A stretch of 6,440 bases of DNA from a bacterium (Candidatus Howlettbacteria) CG_4_10_14_0_8_um_filter_40_9 (GCA_002785325.1 PFMH01000066.1:1-6440); one strand, 5' to 3'; shown: positions 1 to 5,538, counted from the first letter of the stretch. Notes: generated from the sequence alone by a model not told the origin. Program-made: numbers and translations.

Positions 1-157
1 CAATGACTTCTGGCTCAGTTGGGGAAGTGTTCATTTTTCTGATTTCGGGATATAGCCCCTCATCATCAAGAAAATCCAGAAACCTATATATATTTCCAAA
101 CTTTTCCCTTTCTTTCTTAAACTTTAGATCAAAAAGTAATTTTAATTTATCCAACAT
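1..157 (-). CDS. Unrecognised protein, 5' end only (runs off the left edge)
   Basis: An open minus-strand frame starts at the ATG at 155-157 and stays free of stops for 52 codons to the edge. The start is supported by a ribosome binding site: reading on the minus strand, GGAGAG lies 6 bases before the ATG. The visible residues begin MLDKLKLLFDLKFKKEREKF and continue with a charged, probably helical stretch (RFLDFLDDEGLYPEI), ending near a proline- and threonine-rich segment. There is no signal peptide, membrane segment or motif that I can assign. It lies downstream of the TrpD-like gene on the same strand, but a terminator-like hairpin (239-270) and about 115 bases separate it from the small ORF above, so it may be a separate transcription unit. 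The plus-strand frame across this region looks like an antisense shadow, because its start has no ribosome binding site and this frame has a good one. Confidence 0.7.
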   Translation of the reverse strand, partial: MLDKLKLLFDLKFKKEREKFGNIYRFLDFLDDEGLYPEIRKMNTSPTEPEVI

Positions 158-238
158 AATATTCTCTCCATTTCCTCTTAATCTTACCACCCCGCGGCAT
201 AAAAATGAAGAGCCCTTGTCTAAAATCTCTGCCTAACC

Positions 239-270
239 AAAAAAATTAGTCTGCCCCAAACAGAGAGCTA
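239..270 (-). terminator. Probable intrinsic terminator after the TrpD-like/small ORF unit
   Basis: On the minus strand, TCTG (261-264) and CAGA (250-253) can pair across a TTTGGGG loop, extended after a three-base bulge by TAG/CTA (268-270 with 247-249). The hairpin is followed at once by ATTTTTTT (239-246). The stem is short and bulged, so it would be weak. The position, just after the TAA at 274-276 and before the next gene, fits a terminator. It was judged by eye without a folding calculation. Confidence 0.4.
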
Positions 271-273
271 GTC

Positions 274-395
274 TTATTCGACAAAGGTTTTAGTCAATCC
301 GTATTTTTTATCAAGTTCTTTATACTTCTTTTTAAATAATTTCAAAAATTATTCCGCACCCTTTGAAGAATCGAAGGTCCCTCCAGATATTTCAT
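274..395 (-). pseudogene. Small ORF coupled to the TrpD-like gene, frameshifted in a T run (about 40 codons if restored)
   Basis: The ATG at 393-395 overlaps the TGA stop of the TrpD-like gene (392-394) in an ATGA arrangement typical of translational coupling. The frame gives MKYLEGPSILQRVRNNF and stops at a TGA (342-344) right after a run of five T. Moving to the -1 frame at that run gives a further open stretch, LKLFKKKYKELDKKYGLTKT then FVE, ending in TAA at 274-276. One extra T would join the two into a basic peptide of 40 residues. The junction is tightly bounded: the downstream frame is closed by a TAA only a few bases before the T run. It could be a one-base deletion in a decaying gene, a sequencing error, or ribosomal slippage on the T run; I see no convincing slippery heptamer. 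The product is not recognised. Without a shift the cell would make only 17 residues. Confidence 0.45.
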
Positions 396-1396
396 AGAGC
401 TTGTTTGATTTTACCCAATAGCCCTAAAGGTCTTTTTGATTTTAACTCCATTTTTGCTAAATCATAAGATTCTATCCAACTCATAGTTTTATAAATCTTA
501 ATAGTTGCAGCCGCATTTATAAGGACTAACTCTACAATCGGTTGGTGAGCTTTGCCTGATAATACAGCTTCAAGAAGACTGATGTTTTCTTTTTTATCTG
601 TCGTTATATCTCTGATCTCTCTTCTCGCCATACCAATATCTTCGGGCTTAAAAATGTAATTATTTTGGTCTTCCCATATCTTTGTTTCTTTAGAGATATC
701 GACTTCATCCAAACCGCTTGTTCCATAGACAACCATGTAATGAGAGGTATTTTTTGATAAGTAGCTAGAGATAGACTGAGCATACTCATCCTTGGACAAA
801 CCATAAATTCTGTATTTTGGCTCCATAGGGTGGCAAAGCAGGCCCAAAACCCTAAAGACAGAGTACTTCGGCATCTTAAGAGCAATTTTTTTGAGCTTTT
901 CATTCCTTACCAAACCTTCCTTTGTATATTTTCTCTGAATAAAAGAAAGATTAAATCTGTCCAGATCTTTTTTTATTTCTTCTCTTTCCATTCTGATAGG
1001 AATGCCATAACTATTCAAAACATCGGCGCTTCCGACCGATCCAGAGTAACTAGGAAAAGATAATTTTACAACAGGTATGCCCAAGGAAGCGATGATAAAA
1101 GCGCTAATAGTGCCCACATTTGCAGTATTGTACAGAGATCCACCTATGCCGCTTAGATCTAAAACATCCCTCTTATAATGAAACGATTCAAATAAATGAT
1201 ATTCTGCTTCAGAAAATTTGTTTATCAGATCGAGATCAAAAGGTTTGTCCGAGATCTCTCTAATAGCATCTAGAATGGCATCTGTACTTTTCATATAAAT
1301 TTTCGAAAATTCATTCATAGTATTATTATAGTACATCCAAATAAAAAAAGCGGTTTTGGGAATATATTCCCAAGGTAAATCCGCTAGTGGCCCCAT
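392..1396 (-). CDS. Divergent TrpD-like protein (nucleoside phosphorylase/phosphoribosyltransferase fold)
   Basis: The 334-residue product aligns by eye along its length with anthranilate phosphoribosyltransferase. GIGGS (83-87) stands where TrpD has GTGGD, NVGT (93-96) for NxST, and a GSADVLNSYG stretch (122-131) follows. LGLLCHP (184-190) replaces LGPLxNP, GLDE (228-231) keeps the metal-binding Asp-Glu pair, then come KPEDIG (250-255) and a typical LINAAA C-terminal helix (292-297). Several active-site positions differ. The KHGNR segment reads KLSFP (111-115), the Asp of GTGGD is Ser, and the usual RTIFN anthranilate-site stretch reads YSVFR (178-182). The first 25-30 residues of the N-terminal helical domain are also missing; the ATG used is the only one in frame after the stop at 1439-1441. 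Its start, with GGTAGG just upstream, lies 16 bases after the SPASM remnant. The fold is clear, but the substrate is unlikely to be anthranilate and activity is doubtful. It could be a specialised paralogue or a gene in decay. Confidence 0.8.
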   Translation of the reverse strand: MGPLADLPWEYIPKTAFFIWMYYNNTMNEFSKIYMKSTDAILDAIREISDKPFDLDLINKFSEAEYHLFESFHYKRDVLDLSGIGGSLYNTANVGTISAFIIASLGIPVVKLSFPSYSGSVGSADVLNSYGIPIRMEREEIKKDLDRFNLSFIQRKYTKEGLVRNEKLKKIALKMPKYSVFRVLGLLCHPMEPKYRIYGLSKDEYAQSISSYLSKNTSHYMVVYGTSGLDEVDISKETKIWEDQNNYIFKPEDIGMARREIRDITTDKKENISLLEAVLSGKAHQPIVELVLINAAATIKIYKTMSWIESYDLAKMELKSKRPLGLLGKIKQAL

Positions 1397-1412
1397 AAGG
1401 CCTACCTTATAT

Positions 1413-1715
1413 CTATAACAGGATGCTCCGCATTCTCCTTAATGCTTCTTTCTTACAGAATATACCTTCGATAGATCCTGTTTCCATATATGAGTCATAA
1501 CGACAGCCACCACGGCAACTCTCGAGTAACTCACACCTTAAGCACCTTGTATCGTCGAGATATGCGTAAGTCGCTAATCGATTCATCGGCTCATAACCAA
1601 CATCCAAATTGCCAACTGAGCAAACCTCTCGTCCAACTCCAAAGAGACAGTTGTAGAATTTACCGTCTGGGCTCATTGCTAATGACGACTGGCTATGAGC
1701 CATACATGGACCGAA
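1413..1715 (-). pseudogene. Radical SAM/SPASM protein remnant: C-terminal SPASM domain only
   Basis: The frame encodes a complete SPASM auxiliary iron-sulfur cluster domain. Numbering from the ATG at 1701-1703, it shows SPDGKFYNC (Cys19), then the diagnostic C-x2-C-x5-C-x3-C at Cys54, 57, 63 and 67, and the last cysteine at 83. The first SPASM cysteine (FGPC) is encoded just before this ATG, by 1704-1706, giving C-x13-G-x4-C. The homologous frame therefore runs upstream of the only possible ATG until a TAA at 1716-1718. That ATG has no ribosome binding site. Members of this family normally carry a radical SAM core of roughly 200 or more residues with a CxxxCxxC motif before SPASM; here the core is absent. 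Intact relatives modify peptides or other enzymes (RiPP and sulfatase maturases). This copy is almost certainly non-functional as a catalyst. Its neighbours downstream, the TrpD-like gene and a tiny ORF, may have been its operon partners. Confidence 0.8.
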
Positions 1716-1856
1716 TTAAATCTTATTCCGTCACCACTACACTACTATATATTAGTGTAGCAACAACTAAACACAAATGGTGCCCCAATATTCTACAAAA
1801 TGCTGGAATTTTGTTATCCAGATCATTTACTTAAGGTGGTATAGACTCTTTTTCAT
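1716..1856 (-). pseudogene. Possible 5' remnant of the radical SAM gene, with six in-frame stops
   Basis: An ATG at 1854-1856 is in the same frame as the SPASM remnant and is preceded on the minus strand by AAGGTGG at a 6-base spacing, a good ribosome binding site. The frame reads MKKSLYHLK, then a TAA. It resumes with MIWITKFQHFVEYWGTICV, and five further stops occur before the SPASM frame opens. The segment ITKFQHFVEYWG resembles the radical SAM signature region (TTKCNLRCEYC) with all three cysteines replaced by Phe, Val and Trp. That resemblance is short and could be chance. If real, most of the core between this point and SPASM has been deleted. As it stands, only a nine-residue peptide could be made from this start. 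Confidence 0.35.
1737..1760. repeat. Inverted repeat, 8-bp arms, 8-base loop
   Basis: CTACACTA (1737-1744) and TAGTGTAG (1753-1760) are perfect reverse complements around CTATATAT. It lies inside the decayed part of the radical SAM gene. There is no T tract to suggest a terminator. It may be an operator or a scar of the deletion; the sequence alone does not say which. Confidence 0.5.
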
Positions 1857-1870
1857 GCTATACCACCTTA
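1832..1870 (-). promoter_or_regulatory. Perfect 13-bp hairpin enclosing a ribosome binding site and start codon
   Basis: TAAGGTGGTATAG and CTATACCACCTTA (arms 1832-1844 and 1858-1870) are exact reverse complements around a 13-base loop. Read on the minus strand, the 5' arm contains the Shine-Dalgarno-like AAGGTGG (1863-1869), the loop carries the ATG (1854-1856), and the 3' arm is formed by the following codons. In RNA this would hide the ribosome binding site. A TTGACA-like box abuts the hairpin on its upstream side, but no matching -10 was found at normal spacing. No T tract follows, so it is not an intrinsic terminator. It could also act as a DNA operator. Confidence 0.6.
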
Positions 1871-1911
1871 GTGTCAAGTACGTTTGAGCATAGTTTGTAA
1901 GATTATTTGCC

Positions 1912-1958
1912 TATTCGTATTATTTCTCCTAATTATTTGTATCAGTGTGATACGAATA
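1912..1958. promoter_or_regulatory. Nested palindromes with the GATAC motif, downstream of the synthetase gene
   Basis: TATTCGTAT (1912-1920) and ATACGAATA (1950-1958) form a 9-bp inverted repeat. Within it, GTATCA (1939-1944) and TGATAC (1948-1953) form a second one with a GTG spacer. The TGATACGAA word recurs upstream of the antitoxin gene near 5414-5456. The site lies between the end of the synthetase gene and the old radical SAM start, where a minus-strand promoter would be expected, so a regulator binding site is a reasonable reading. I found no clear -10/-35 pair. Confidence 0.4.
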
Positions 1959-1981
1959 ATAGAGTCAGCAAGAGTCAACTA

Positions 1982-4489
1982 CTATTTATAGAGTCCTTCT
2001 ATCTCTTCCTTATATTTCTCTAAGATCAAGTGACGACGAAGCTTTAAAGTCGGAGTCAAAAGATGGTTTTCGATGGTGAATGATTCCGAAATGAGGATGT
2101 ATTTTTTTACCTGCTCATAGTGAGAAAGACCTTTTTGAACTTTACTTATTTCCTCGTCAATAAATTTTCTGACATCTTCGCTTTCATATATCTCATCATC
2201 AGAAAGCCCTGCAAATTTTTTGGAAAGCTCGGAAACTTCAGGCACGATGATCGCTCCGATGTGCTTTTTCCCGTCACCAAAAACGAATGACTGCTTGACG
2301 TATGGACACATTTCTAATGCCTCTTCGATAGGAACCGGCAAAACATTTTTACCCGTCGAGAGAACTATCACTTCTTTTTTTCTCCCTTTTATCGTTAAGA
2401 AGCCATCTTTGTCTAGGCCACCTAGATCCCCCGTCTTAAACCACCCGTCTTCCGTAAACGCAAGTTCGGTTTTCCCATGGTCATAGTATCCGCTCGTAAC
2501 GCTCGGTCCTTTTACCAAGATCTCGCCGTCTTTGGAAACCTTCACTTTGACGCTGGGGAGTACCCTCCCTGCCGTGCCAAATTTGTTGTGACCGGTCCTG
2601 TCGGTATTGCAGGAAACAATCGGTGAGGTTTCGGTGAGCCCATAACCTTCAAGAATAAGTAAGCCCATGTTCCCAAAAAATTCCCCTACCTTTTTCGGAA
2701 GCGGCGCTCCACCAGAAACAAAAAAACGAATATTTCCACCAAACTTATCCTTTATCTTTTTGAAAACTACTTTGTCGGCAATCTTAAATAGAACCTCCAT
2801 GCTAAACGATCTGTTGTTTACCCTTTTTCCCCCAATTTTTAAAGCAAGACCGAAGATGACTTTTTTTATCGGACTTTCCCCGACCTCTAAAATTATCTTG
2901 TCATAAATCTTTTCATAAAGCCGTGGTACGGCGATAATGATAGAAGGTCTTTCTTTCTGCGCCACCTCAGATAGCTTTAGCGGGTCATCGATATAGCTGA
3001 TCGTCGCTCCCACCGCCATCGGGACATAGTATCCCACAGTTCTTTCTAGGATATGAGATAACGGCAAGACCGAGAGAAACTTTTCATTTTCAGATAGATC
3101 GATAGCAACCATCACATCGTTTATGTTTGTGACGATGTTTTTATGAGTAAGAAGCACGCCCGCAAAGTGACCAGTCGTTCCCGAGGTATAGACGATGGTA
3201 GCCAAGTCCTTCTCTTCTGGCAAACTGACCAAGATCTCCTTCTTTATCTCGACAAAATCTTTCGGTTTTGCTTTTAAAATTTCCTCAAAATTATCAACTT
3301 TTTCACGCACAGAATCCATAGATATAATTTGGAGATCTACCTTTGCTTCTCTCAATTTTTTAAGGACTCCTTTTCCGGAAATTATCGCAACTCTTGCCTC
3401 CACGTCTCTTATGATATTTGCCATTTGCCCCCCAGCAAGAACCTCGTGAATAGGGACGACGACCCCTCCAGCCAGCTGTATAGCGAGATCAGAGATCACC
3501 CACTCTGGTCTGTTTTTTGAGATAAGGACTACATTGTCCCCTTTTTCTAGACCCAATTTTTTTAGCTCATAAGCAAGATGAAAAACCTCATCCTCAAGCT
3601 CTTTATAGGTTAGGGAAACATACCGCGAACCCTCTTTACACAGAAGCGCTTCCTTTTCAGGAAAATCTTTGGAAGTTTCGAGGAAAAAATCCGGAATTGT
3701 TTTTAAGTCTTTATCAAATTTTCCCAGTTCAAAAAAATCAACCGCTATTTTAAAAATATTTTTTTTGTTCTTCTCAAAATTATAATCAAAGATCTCTACT
3801 ATCTTTTTTTTGTCCGAGCTCACCTGATCGTATATATACTGCGCAGCGTCGGCAGGGGCTTCTTTCTTGTTTCGAACTTGGAAGATCAAGACTGGGGCTT
3901 TGACTTTTTCTAGTTCTGACCCGTTTTTTTTCACGAAGTTTATCAATTTCCAACCAGTCATGATGGGAAAATATTCATAACACCCATTGGCCAAATAATT
4001 ATCTCTCAGATTATCATAAATCTCACGCTTATGGTATTTATAAAAAGGAGAAACAATGGGGGCAAACACTTTTATAGAATTATGATGCTTGATTTTCCCC
4101 GTCGTCGCAACACACACTACTCCATCCACTTTATCGGGGTGCTTAGCCGCCATATGCAAGGCAAGGTTTCCGCCTACAGATATACCCACTATATATATTT
4201 TTTTGTGATGCTTGCCCAACTTCAAAAGCGCTTCCTCTACACAACCTACCCAATCTTTCGGACCGTAGTTTTCTAGATCAGTATAGTGCGTTCCGTGCCC
4301 CGGAAGACATACCCCCATGCAGCTGATGCCCATTTTTACCAAATCTTCAGACTGTTTCTTGGTATTCCCCAGACTATCGGTAAATCCATGAATAAAAAGA
4401 ACAGCACTATCGCTGCCAGTATCATGATAAAACGGTTTCGCGTTTTCGTTTATTTCGTATTTTTGAGCTTTTGTTTTTGTTTTTGTCAT
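1982..4489 (-). CDS. Fusion: N-terminal alpha/beta-hydrolase domain + long-chain acyl-CoA synthetase (AMP-forming)
   Basis: The 835-residue product has two domains. Residues about 27-255 resemble monoacylglycerol lipase-type hydrolases: FIHGFTDS (32-39), LPGHGT (62-67), nucleophile elbow GISVGG (102-107, Ser104). The usual acid and His positions appear replaced (VRNKKEAP around 205-212; DYNFEK around 235-240), so hydrolysis is doubtful. Residues about 265-835 are a fatty acid:CoA ligase: P-loop YTSGTTG (434-440), LPLSHILER (475-483), EGYGLTET (614-621), GWFKTGDLG (682-690), KGRKKEVIV (701-709) and the C-terminal TPTLKLRR with the likely catalytic Lys816. It would activate a fatty acid with ATP and CoA (or a carrier protein), feeding lipid synthesis or fatty-acid scavenging. 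The P-loop continues HFAG instead of the common xPKG. I chose ATG 4487-4489; a TTG two codons earlier is possible, and neither has a clear ribosome binding site. Its own promoter lies just upstream. Confidence 0.9.
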   Translation of the reverse strand: MTKTKTKAQKYEINENAKPFYHDTGSDSAVLFIHGFTDSLGNTKKQSEDLVKMGISCMGVCLPGHGTHYTDLENYGPKDWVGCVEEALLKLGKHHKKIYIVGISVGGNLALHMAAKHPDKVDGVVCVATTGKIKHHNSIKVFAPIVSPFYKYHKREIYDNLRDNYLANGCYEYFPIMTGWKLINFVKKNGSELEKVKAPVLIFQVRNKKEAPADAAQYIYDQVSSDKKKIVEIFDYNFEKNKKNIFKIAVDFFELGKFDKDLKTIPDFFLETSKDFPEKEALLCKEGSRYVSLTYKELEDEVFHLAYELKKLGLEKGDNVVLISKNRPEWVISDLAIQLAGGVVVPIHEVLAGGQMANIIRDVEARVAIISGKGVLKKLREAKVDLQIISMDSVREKVDNFEEILKAKPKDFVEIKKEILVSLPEEKDLATIVYTSGTTGHFAGVLLTHKNIVTNINDVMVAIDLSENEKFLSVLPLSHILERTVGYYVPMAVGATISYIDDPLKLSEVAQKERPSIIIAVPRLYEKIYDKIILEVGESPIKKVIFGLALKIGGKRVNNRSFSMEVLFKIADKVVFKKIKDKFGGNIRFFVSGGAPLPKKVGEFFGNMGLLILEGYGLTETSPIVSCNTDRTGHNKFGTAGRVLPSVKVKVSKDGEILVKGPSVTSGYYDHGKTELAFTEDGWFKTGDLGGLDKDGFLTIKGRKKEVIVLSTGKNVLPVPIEEALEMCPYVKQSFVFGDGKKHIGAIIVPEVSELSKKFAGLSDDEIYESEDVRKFIDEEISKVQKGLSHYEQVKKYILISESFTIENHLLTPTLKLRRHLILEKYKEEIEGLYK

Positions 4490-4509
4490 TTTCAAATTTG
4501 AACATAAAA

Positions 4510-4539
4510 ATTATACAGCTAACAGCAAATACCTGTCAA
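4510..4539 (-). promoter_or_regulatory. Sigma70-type promoter of the hydrolase/synthetase gene
   Basis: On the minus strand a perfect TTGACA (4534-4539) is followed after 18 bases by a perfect TATAAT (4510-4515). Transcription would begin around 4503, leaving roughly 14 bases before the ATG at 4489 with no Shine-Dalgarno-like sequence. The message is thus nearly leaderless. Confidence 0.75.
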
Positions 4540-4553
4540 GCGATACTATAAGC

Positions 4554-4633
4554 GACCATAACCTCATCATAGCACTTTAAGAAGTAAAGTTGAGAACTAG
4601 GGCAAAATAAAAGTGCTAAACCAAACTATGGTC
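4554..4633. repeat. Imperfect 80-bp palindrome containing repeat copy 1
   Basis: GACCATA (4554-4560) pairs with TATGGTC (4627-4633), and inside it TAGCACTTT (4570-4578) pairs with AAAGTGCTA (4610-4618). A small CTTTA/TAAAG hairpin lies at the centre (4575-4589). The arms are interrupted by unpaired stretches. It may be a folded RNA, a decayed small mobile element, or a regulatory region. It overlaps the 44-bp repeat and sits upstream of the synthetase promoter. Confidence 0.45.
4556..4599. repeat. 44-bp direct repeat, copy 1
   Basis: This copy matches 5560-5602 at about 39 of 44 aligned positions: three C/T transitions, one single-base gap and one T/G change. The core AGCACTTTA, GAAG and AAAGTTGAGAACTA is shared. 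The three transitions fall in the two stretches that read TATAAT and ATTATA in copy 2, so this copy lacks the intact -10 boxes. Confidence 0.8.
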
Positions 4634-4663
4634 TTTTCCGCGCGTGATGAGATACATCGGTAT

Positions 4664-4689
4664 TAAAACCAGCAAGGCTAAAGCCCTTG
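4664..4689 (-). terminator. Weak candidate terminator after the toxin gene
   Basis: On the minus strand CAAGG (4685-4689) and CCTTG (4673-4677) can form a 5-bp stem with a 7-base loop, followed a few bases later by TTTT (4665-4668). The stem is short and the T run is detached, so it is only a candidate. It is about 55 bases past the toxin stop. Confidence 0.25.
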
Positions 4690-4745
4690 AAGAACCTCGT
4701 TATATTATAAAAAACCTCAATACATTTTTGTTAGTTCGTTTACAA

Positions 4746-5015
4746 TCATAATTTTTTACGATAAACATCTTTTCGATGTTTTATGATTCGAAGGTAAATA
4801 TCTGACCCCTCGACATCATAACGGAGGCGAAAGTCTCCGATACGCAGTCGATACATCCCAATATCAAAATTAGTTAATTTCTTAACGTTTCTACCGGAAT
4901 ACGGATCTTTTTTCAAGCCATGCAATTCTTTTGCCGCCTTTGACCTAATGCTATCAGGCAGTTTAGCAAGATCTTTTAAAAAACTTTTCGAGGGAACAAG
5001 CTTATAATCCGCCAT
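4746..5015 (-). CDS. relE: RelE/ParE-family toxin
   Basis: The product has 89 residues, the usual size for RelE toxins, which cut mRNA in the ribosomal A site. The family pattern is plain: LKKDPYSGRNVKKL (34-47), MYRLRIGDFRLRYDV (54-68) and the closing HRKDVYRKKL (80-89). Arg63, Arg81 and Tyr85 fall where RelE has its catalytic Arg and Tyr residues, so the enzyme looks intact. The ATG follows the antitoxin TAA with no gap. A Shine-Dalgarno-like AAGGGG inside the end of the antitoxin gene, 6 bases before the ATG, sets the start and implies coupled translation. By family rule the antitoxin binds and blocks the toxin, and the pair represses its own promoter. ParE toxins share the fold but hit DNA gyrase; the conserved Arg/Tyr set favours RelE-like RNase activity. 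Confidence 0.88.
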   Translation of the reverse strand: MADYKLVPSKSFLKDLAKLPDSIRSKAAKELHGLKKDPYSGRNVKKLTNFDIGMYRLRIGDFRLRYDVEGSDIYLRIIKHRKDVYRKKL

Positions 5016-5288
5016 TTATTCCCCTTGAAGAATTTTAAAAATATCCTCTTCAGTACCAACCTCTCCCAGTTCAACTTCCTTTTTGCTTTGGATAAGCGCC
5101 TTTTTTATCTCAGGGTCAGCCGCTTCCGCTGTGATTTCCAACATATCAGCATAGTCTTCAGGACTTATGATGACAGCTGTTATCTTACCGCGTCTTTTCA
5201 CAAAAAATGTGTTGTCCTTTTCACTGACTTCATTTAGCAGCTGTCCAAAATGGACTCTAGCGTCATGCGCGTCTATTGTTTTAGTCAT
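5016..5288 (-). CDS. Phd/YefM-family antitoxin
   Basis: The 90-residue product starts MTKTIDAHDARVHFGQLLNE and contains the Phd/YefM core: an N-terminal helix for DNA binding and dimerisation, and FFVKRRGKITAVIISPEDY (28-46), close to the family pattern of a Gly-Lys turn followed by A-V-hydrophobic-S. The acidic C-terminal part (51-90) would wrap and neutralise the RelE toxin encoded directly downstream. I placed the start at ATG 5286-5288 because AAGGAG lies 6 bases upstream. A longer frame reaching an ATG at 5349-5351 has no such site, and its extra 21 residues would lie in the promoter's transcribed leader. Repression of its own operon is expected. Palindromic sequences near the start of transcription (5335-5351) and farther upstream (5414-5457) are candidate operators. 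Confidence 0.88.
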   Translation of the reverse strand: MTKTIDAHDARVHFGQLLNEVSEKDNTFFVKRRGKITAVIISPEDYADMLEITAEAADPEIKKALIQSKKEVELGEVGTEEDIFKILQGE

Positions 5289-5334
5289 GATTTTCTCCTT
5301 AATATCTTTAATAATCAACGTCCGTTTTGAACTA

Positions 5335-5351
5335 ATCAATTGATACATCAA
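5335..5351. promoter_or_regulatory. Candidate autoregulatory operator at the start of transcription
   Basis: ATCAATTGAT (5335-5344) is a perfect 10-bp palindrome and overlaps TTGATACATCAA (5340-5351), an inverted repeat TTGAT/ATCAA with a 2-base spacer. The pair abuts the -10 box of the antitoxin promoter, where Phd/YefM-RelE complexes commonly bind. Binding itself is inferred. Confidence 0.45.
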
Positions 5352-5379
5352 TCATCTCAAATAAAGTCCTGCATGTCAA
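5351..5379 (-). promoter_or_regulatory. Promoter of the toxin-antitoxin operon
   Basis: On the minus strand a perfect TTGACA (5374-5379) is followed after 17 bases by GATGAT (5351-5356), a four-of-six match to the -10 consensus. Transcription would start near 5344, giving a leader of about 55 bases to the antitoxin ATG. Confidence 0.55.
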
Positions 5380-5413
5380 GCATATTGGGCAATATTATGT
5401 TAATTTCATCATA

Positions 5414-5457
5414 TTCGTATCAAATCGATACGATAGAACCAATGTTTTGATACGAAA
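5414..5457. promoter_or_regulatory. Cluster of GATACGA sites upstream of the antitoxin promoter
   Basis: TCGTATC (5415-5421) and GATACGA (5427-5433) form an inverted repeat with a 5-base spacer. A third copy, TTTGATACGAAA, is at 5446-5457. The extended word TTTGATACGAA occurs in both orientations here (5414-5424 minus, 5446-5456 plus). The sites are about 35 to 80 bases upstream of the antitoxin -35 box and could bind the toxin-antitoxin complex or another regulator. Confidence 0.5.
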
Positions 5458-5538
5458 GAATTGGGGTGCTTAAGATAATCGCCGAAGCTCCTAACGATAA
5501 AAGATGACCGCCTTATATAAACTCATCCGAGATCGAAC

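Noticed and set aside
147..200. 17-residue minus-strand ORF beginning MPRGGKIKRKW
   Set aside because: It overlaps the start of the left-edge gene, its nearest Shine-Dalgarno-like AAGGG is too far (12 bases), and nothing else supports it.
1490..1834. 114-codon plus-strand ORF
   Set aside because: It is antisense to the SPASM remnant, whose cysteine spacing is unmistakable; the plus frame has no recognisable motif or ribosome binding site.
1861..1880. TTGACA box next to the 13-bp hairpin as a promoter
   Set aside because: No acceptable -10 sequence lies 15-19 bases downstream on the minus strand.
2220..4501. Several plus-strand ORFs of 63-88 codons
   Set aside because: All lie opposite the large synthetase fusion, whose domain motifs are clear; they look like shadow frames.
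4647..4751. 34-residue plus-strand ORF (MRYIGIKTSKAKALEEP...)
   Set aside because: It has protein-like composition but no ribosome binding site or promoter, and it runs into the toxin stop; it may be chance or an old fragment.
5289..5351. Longer antitoxin start at the ATG at 5349-5351
   Set aside because: The internal ATG at 5288 has an AAGGAG at ideal spacing, the family match begins there, and the extension overlaps the predicted transcription start and operator.
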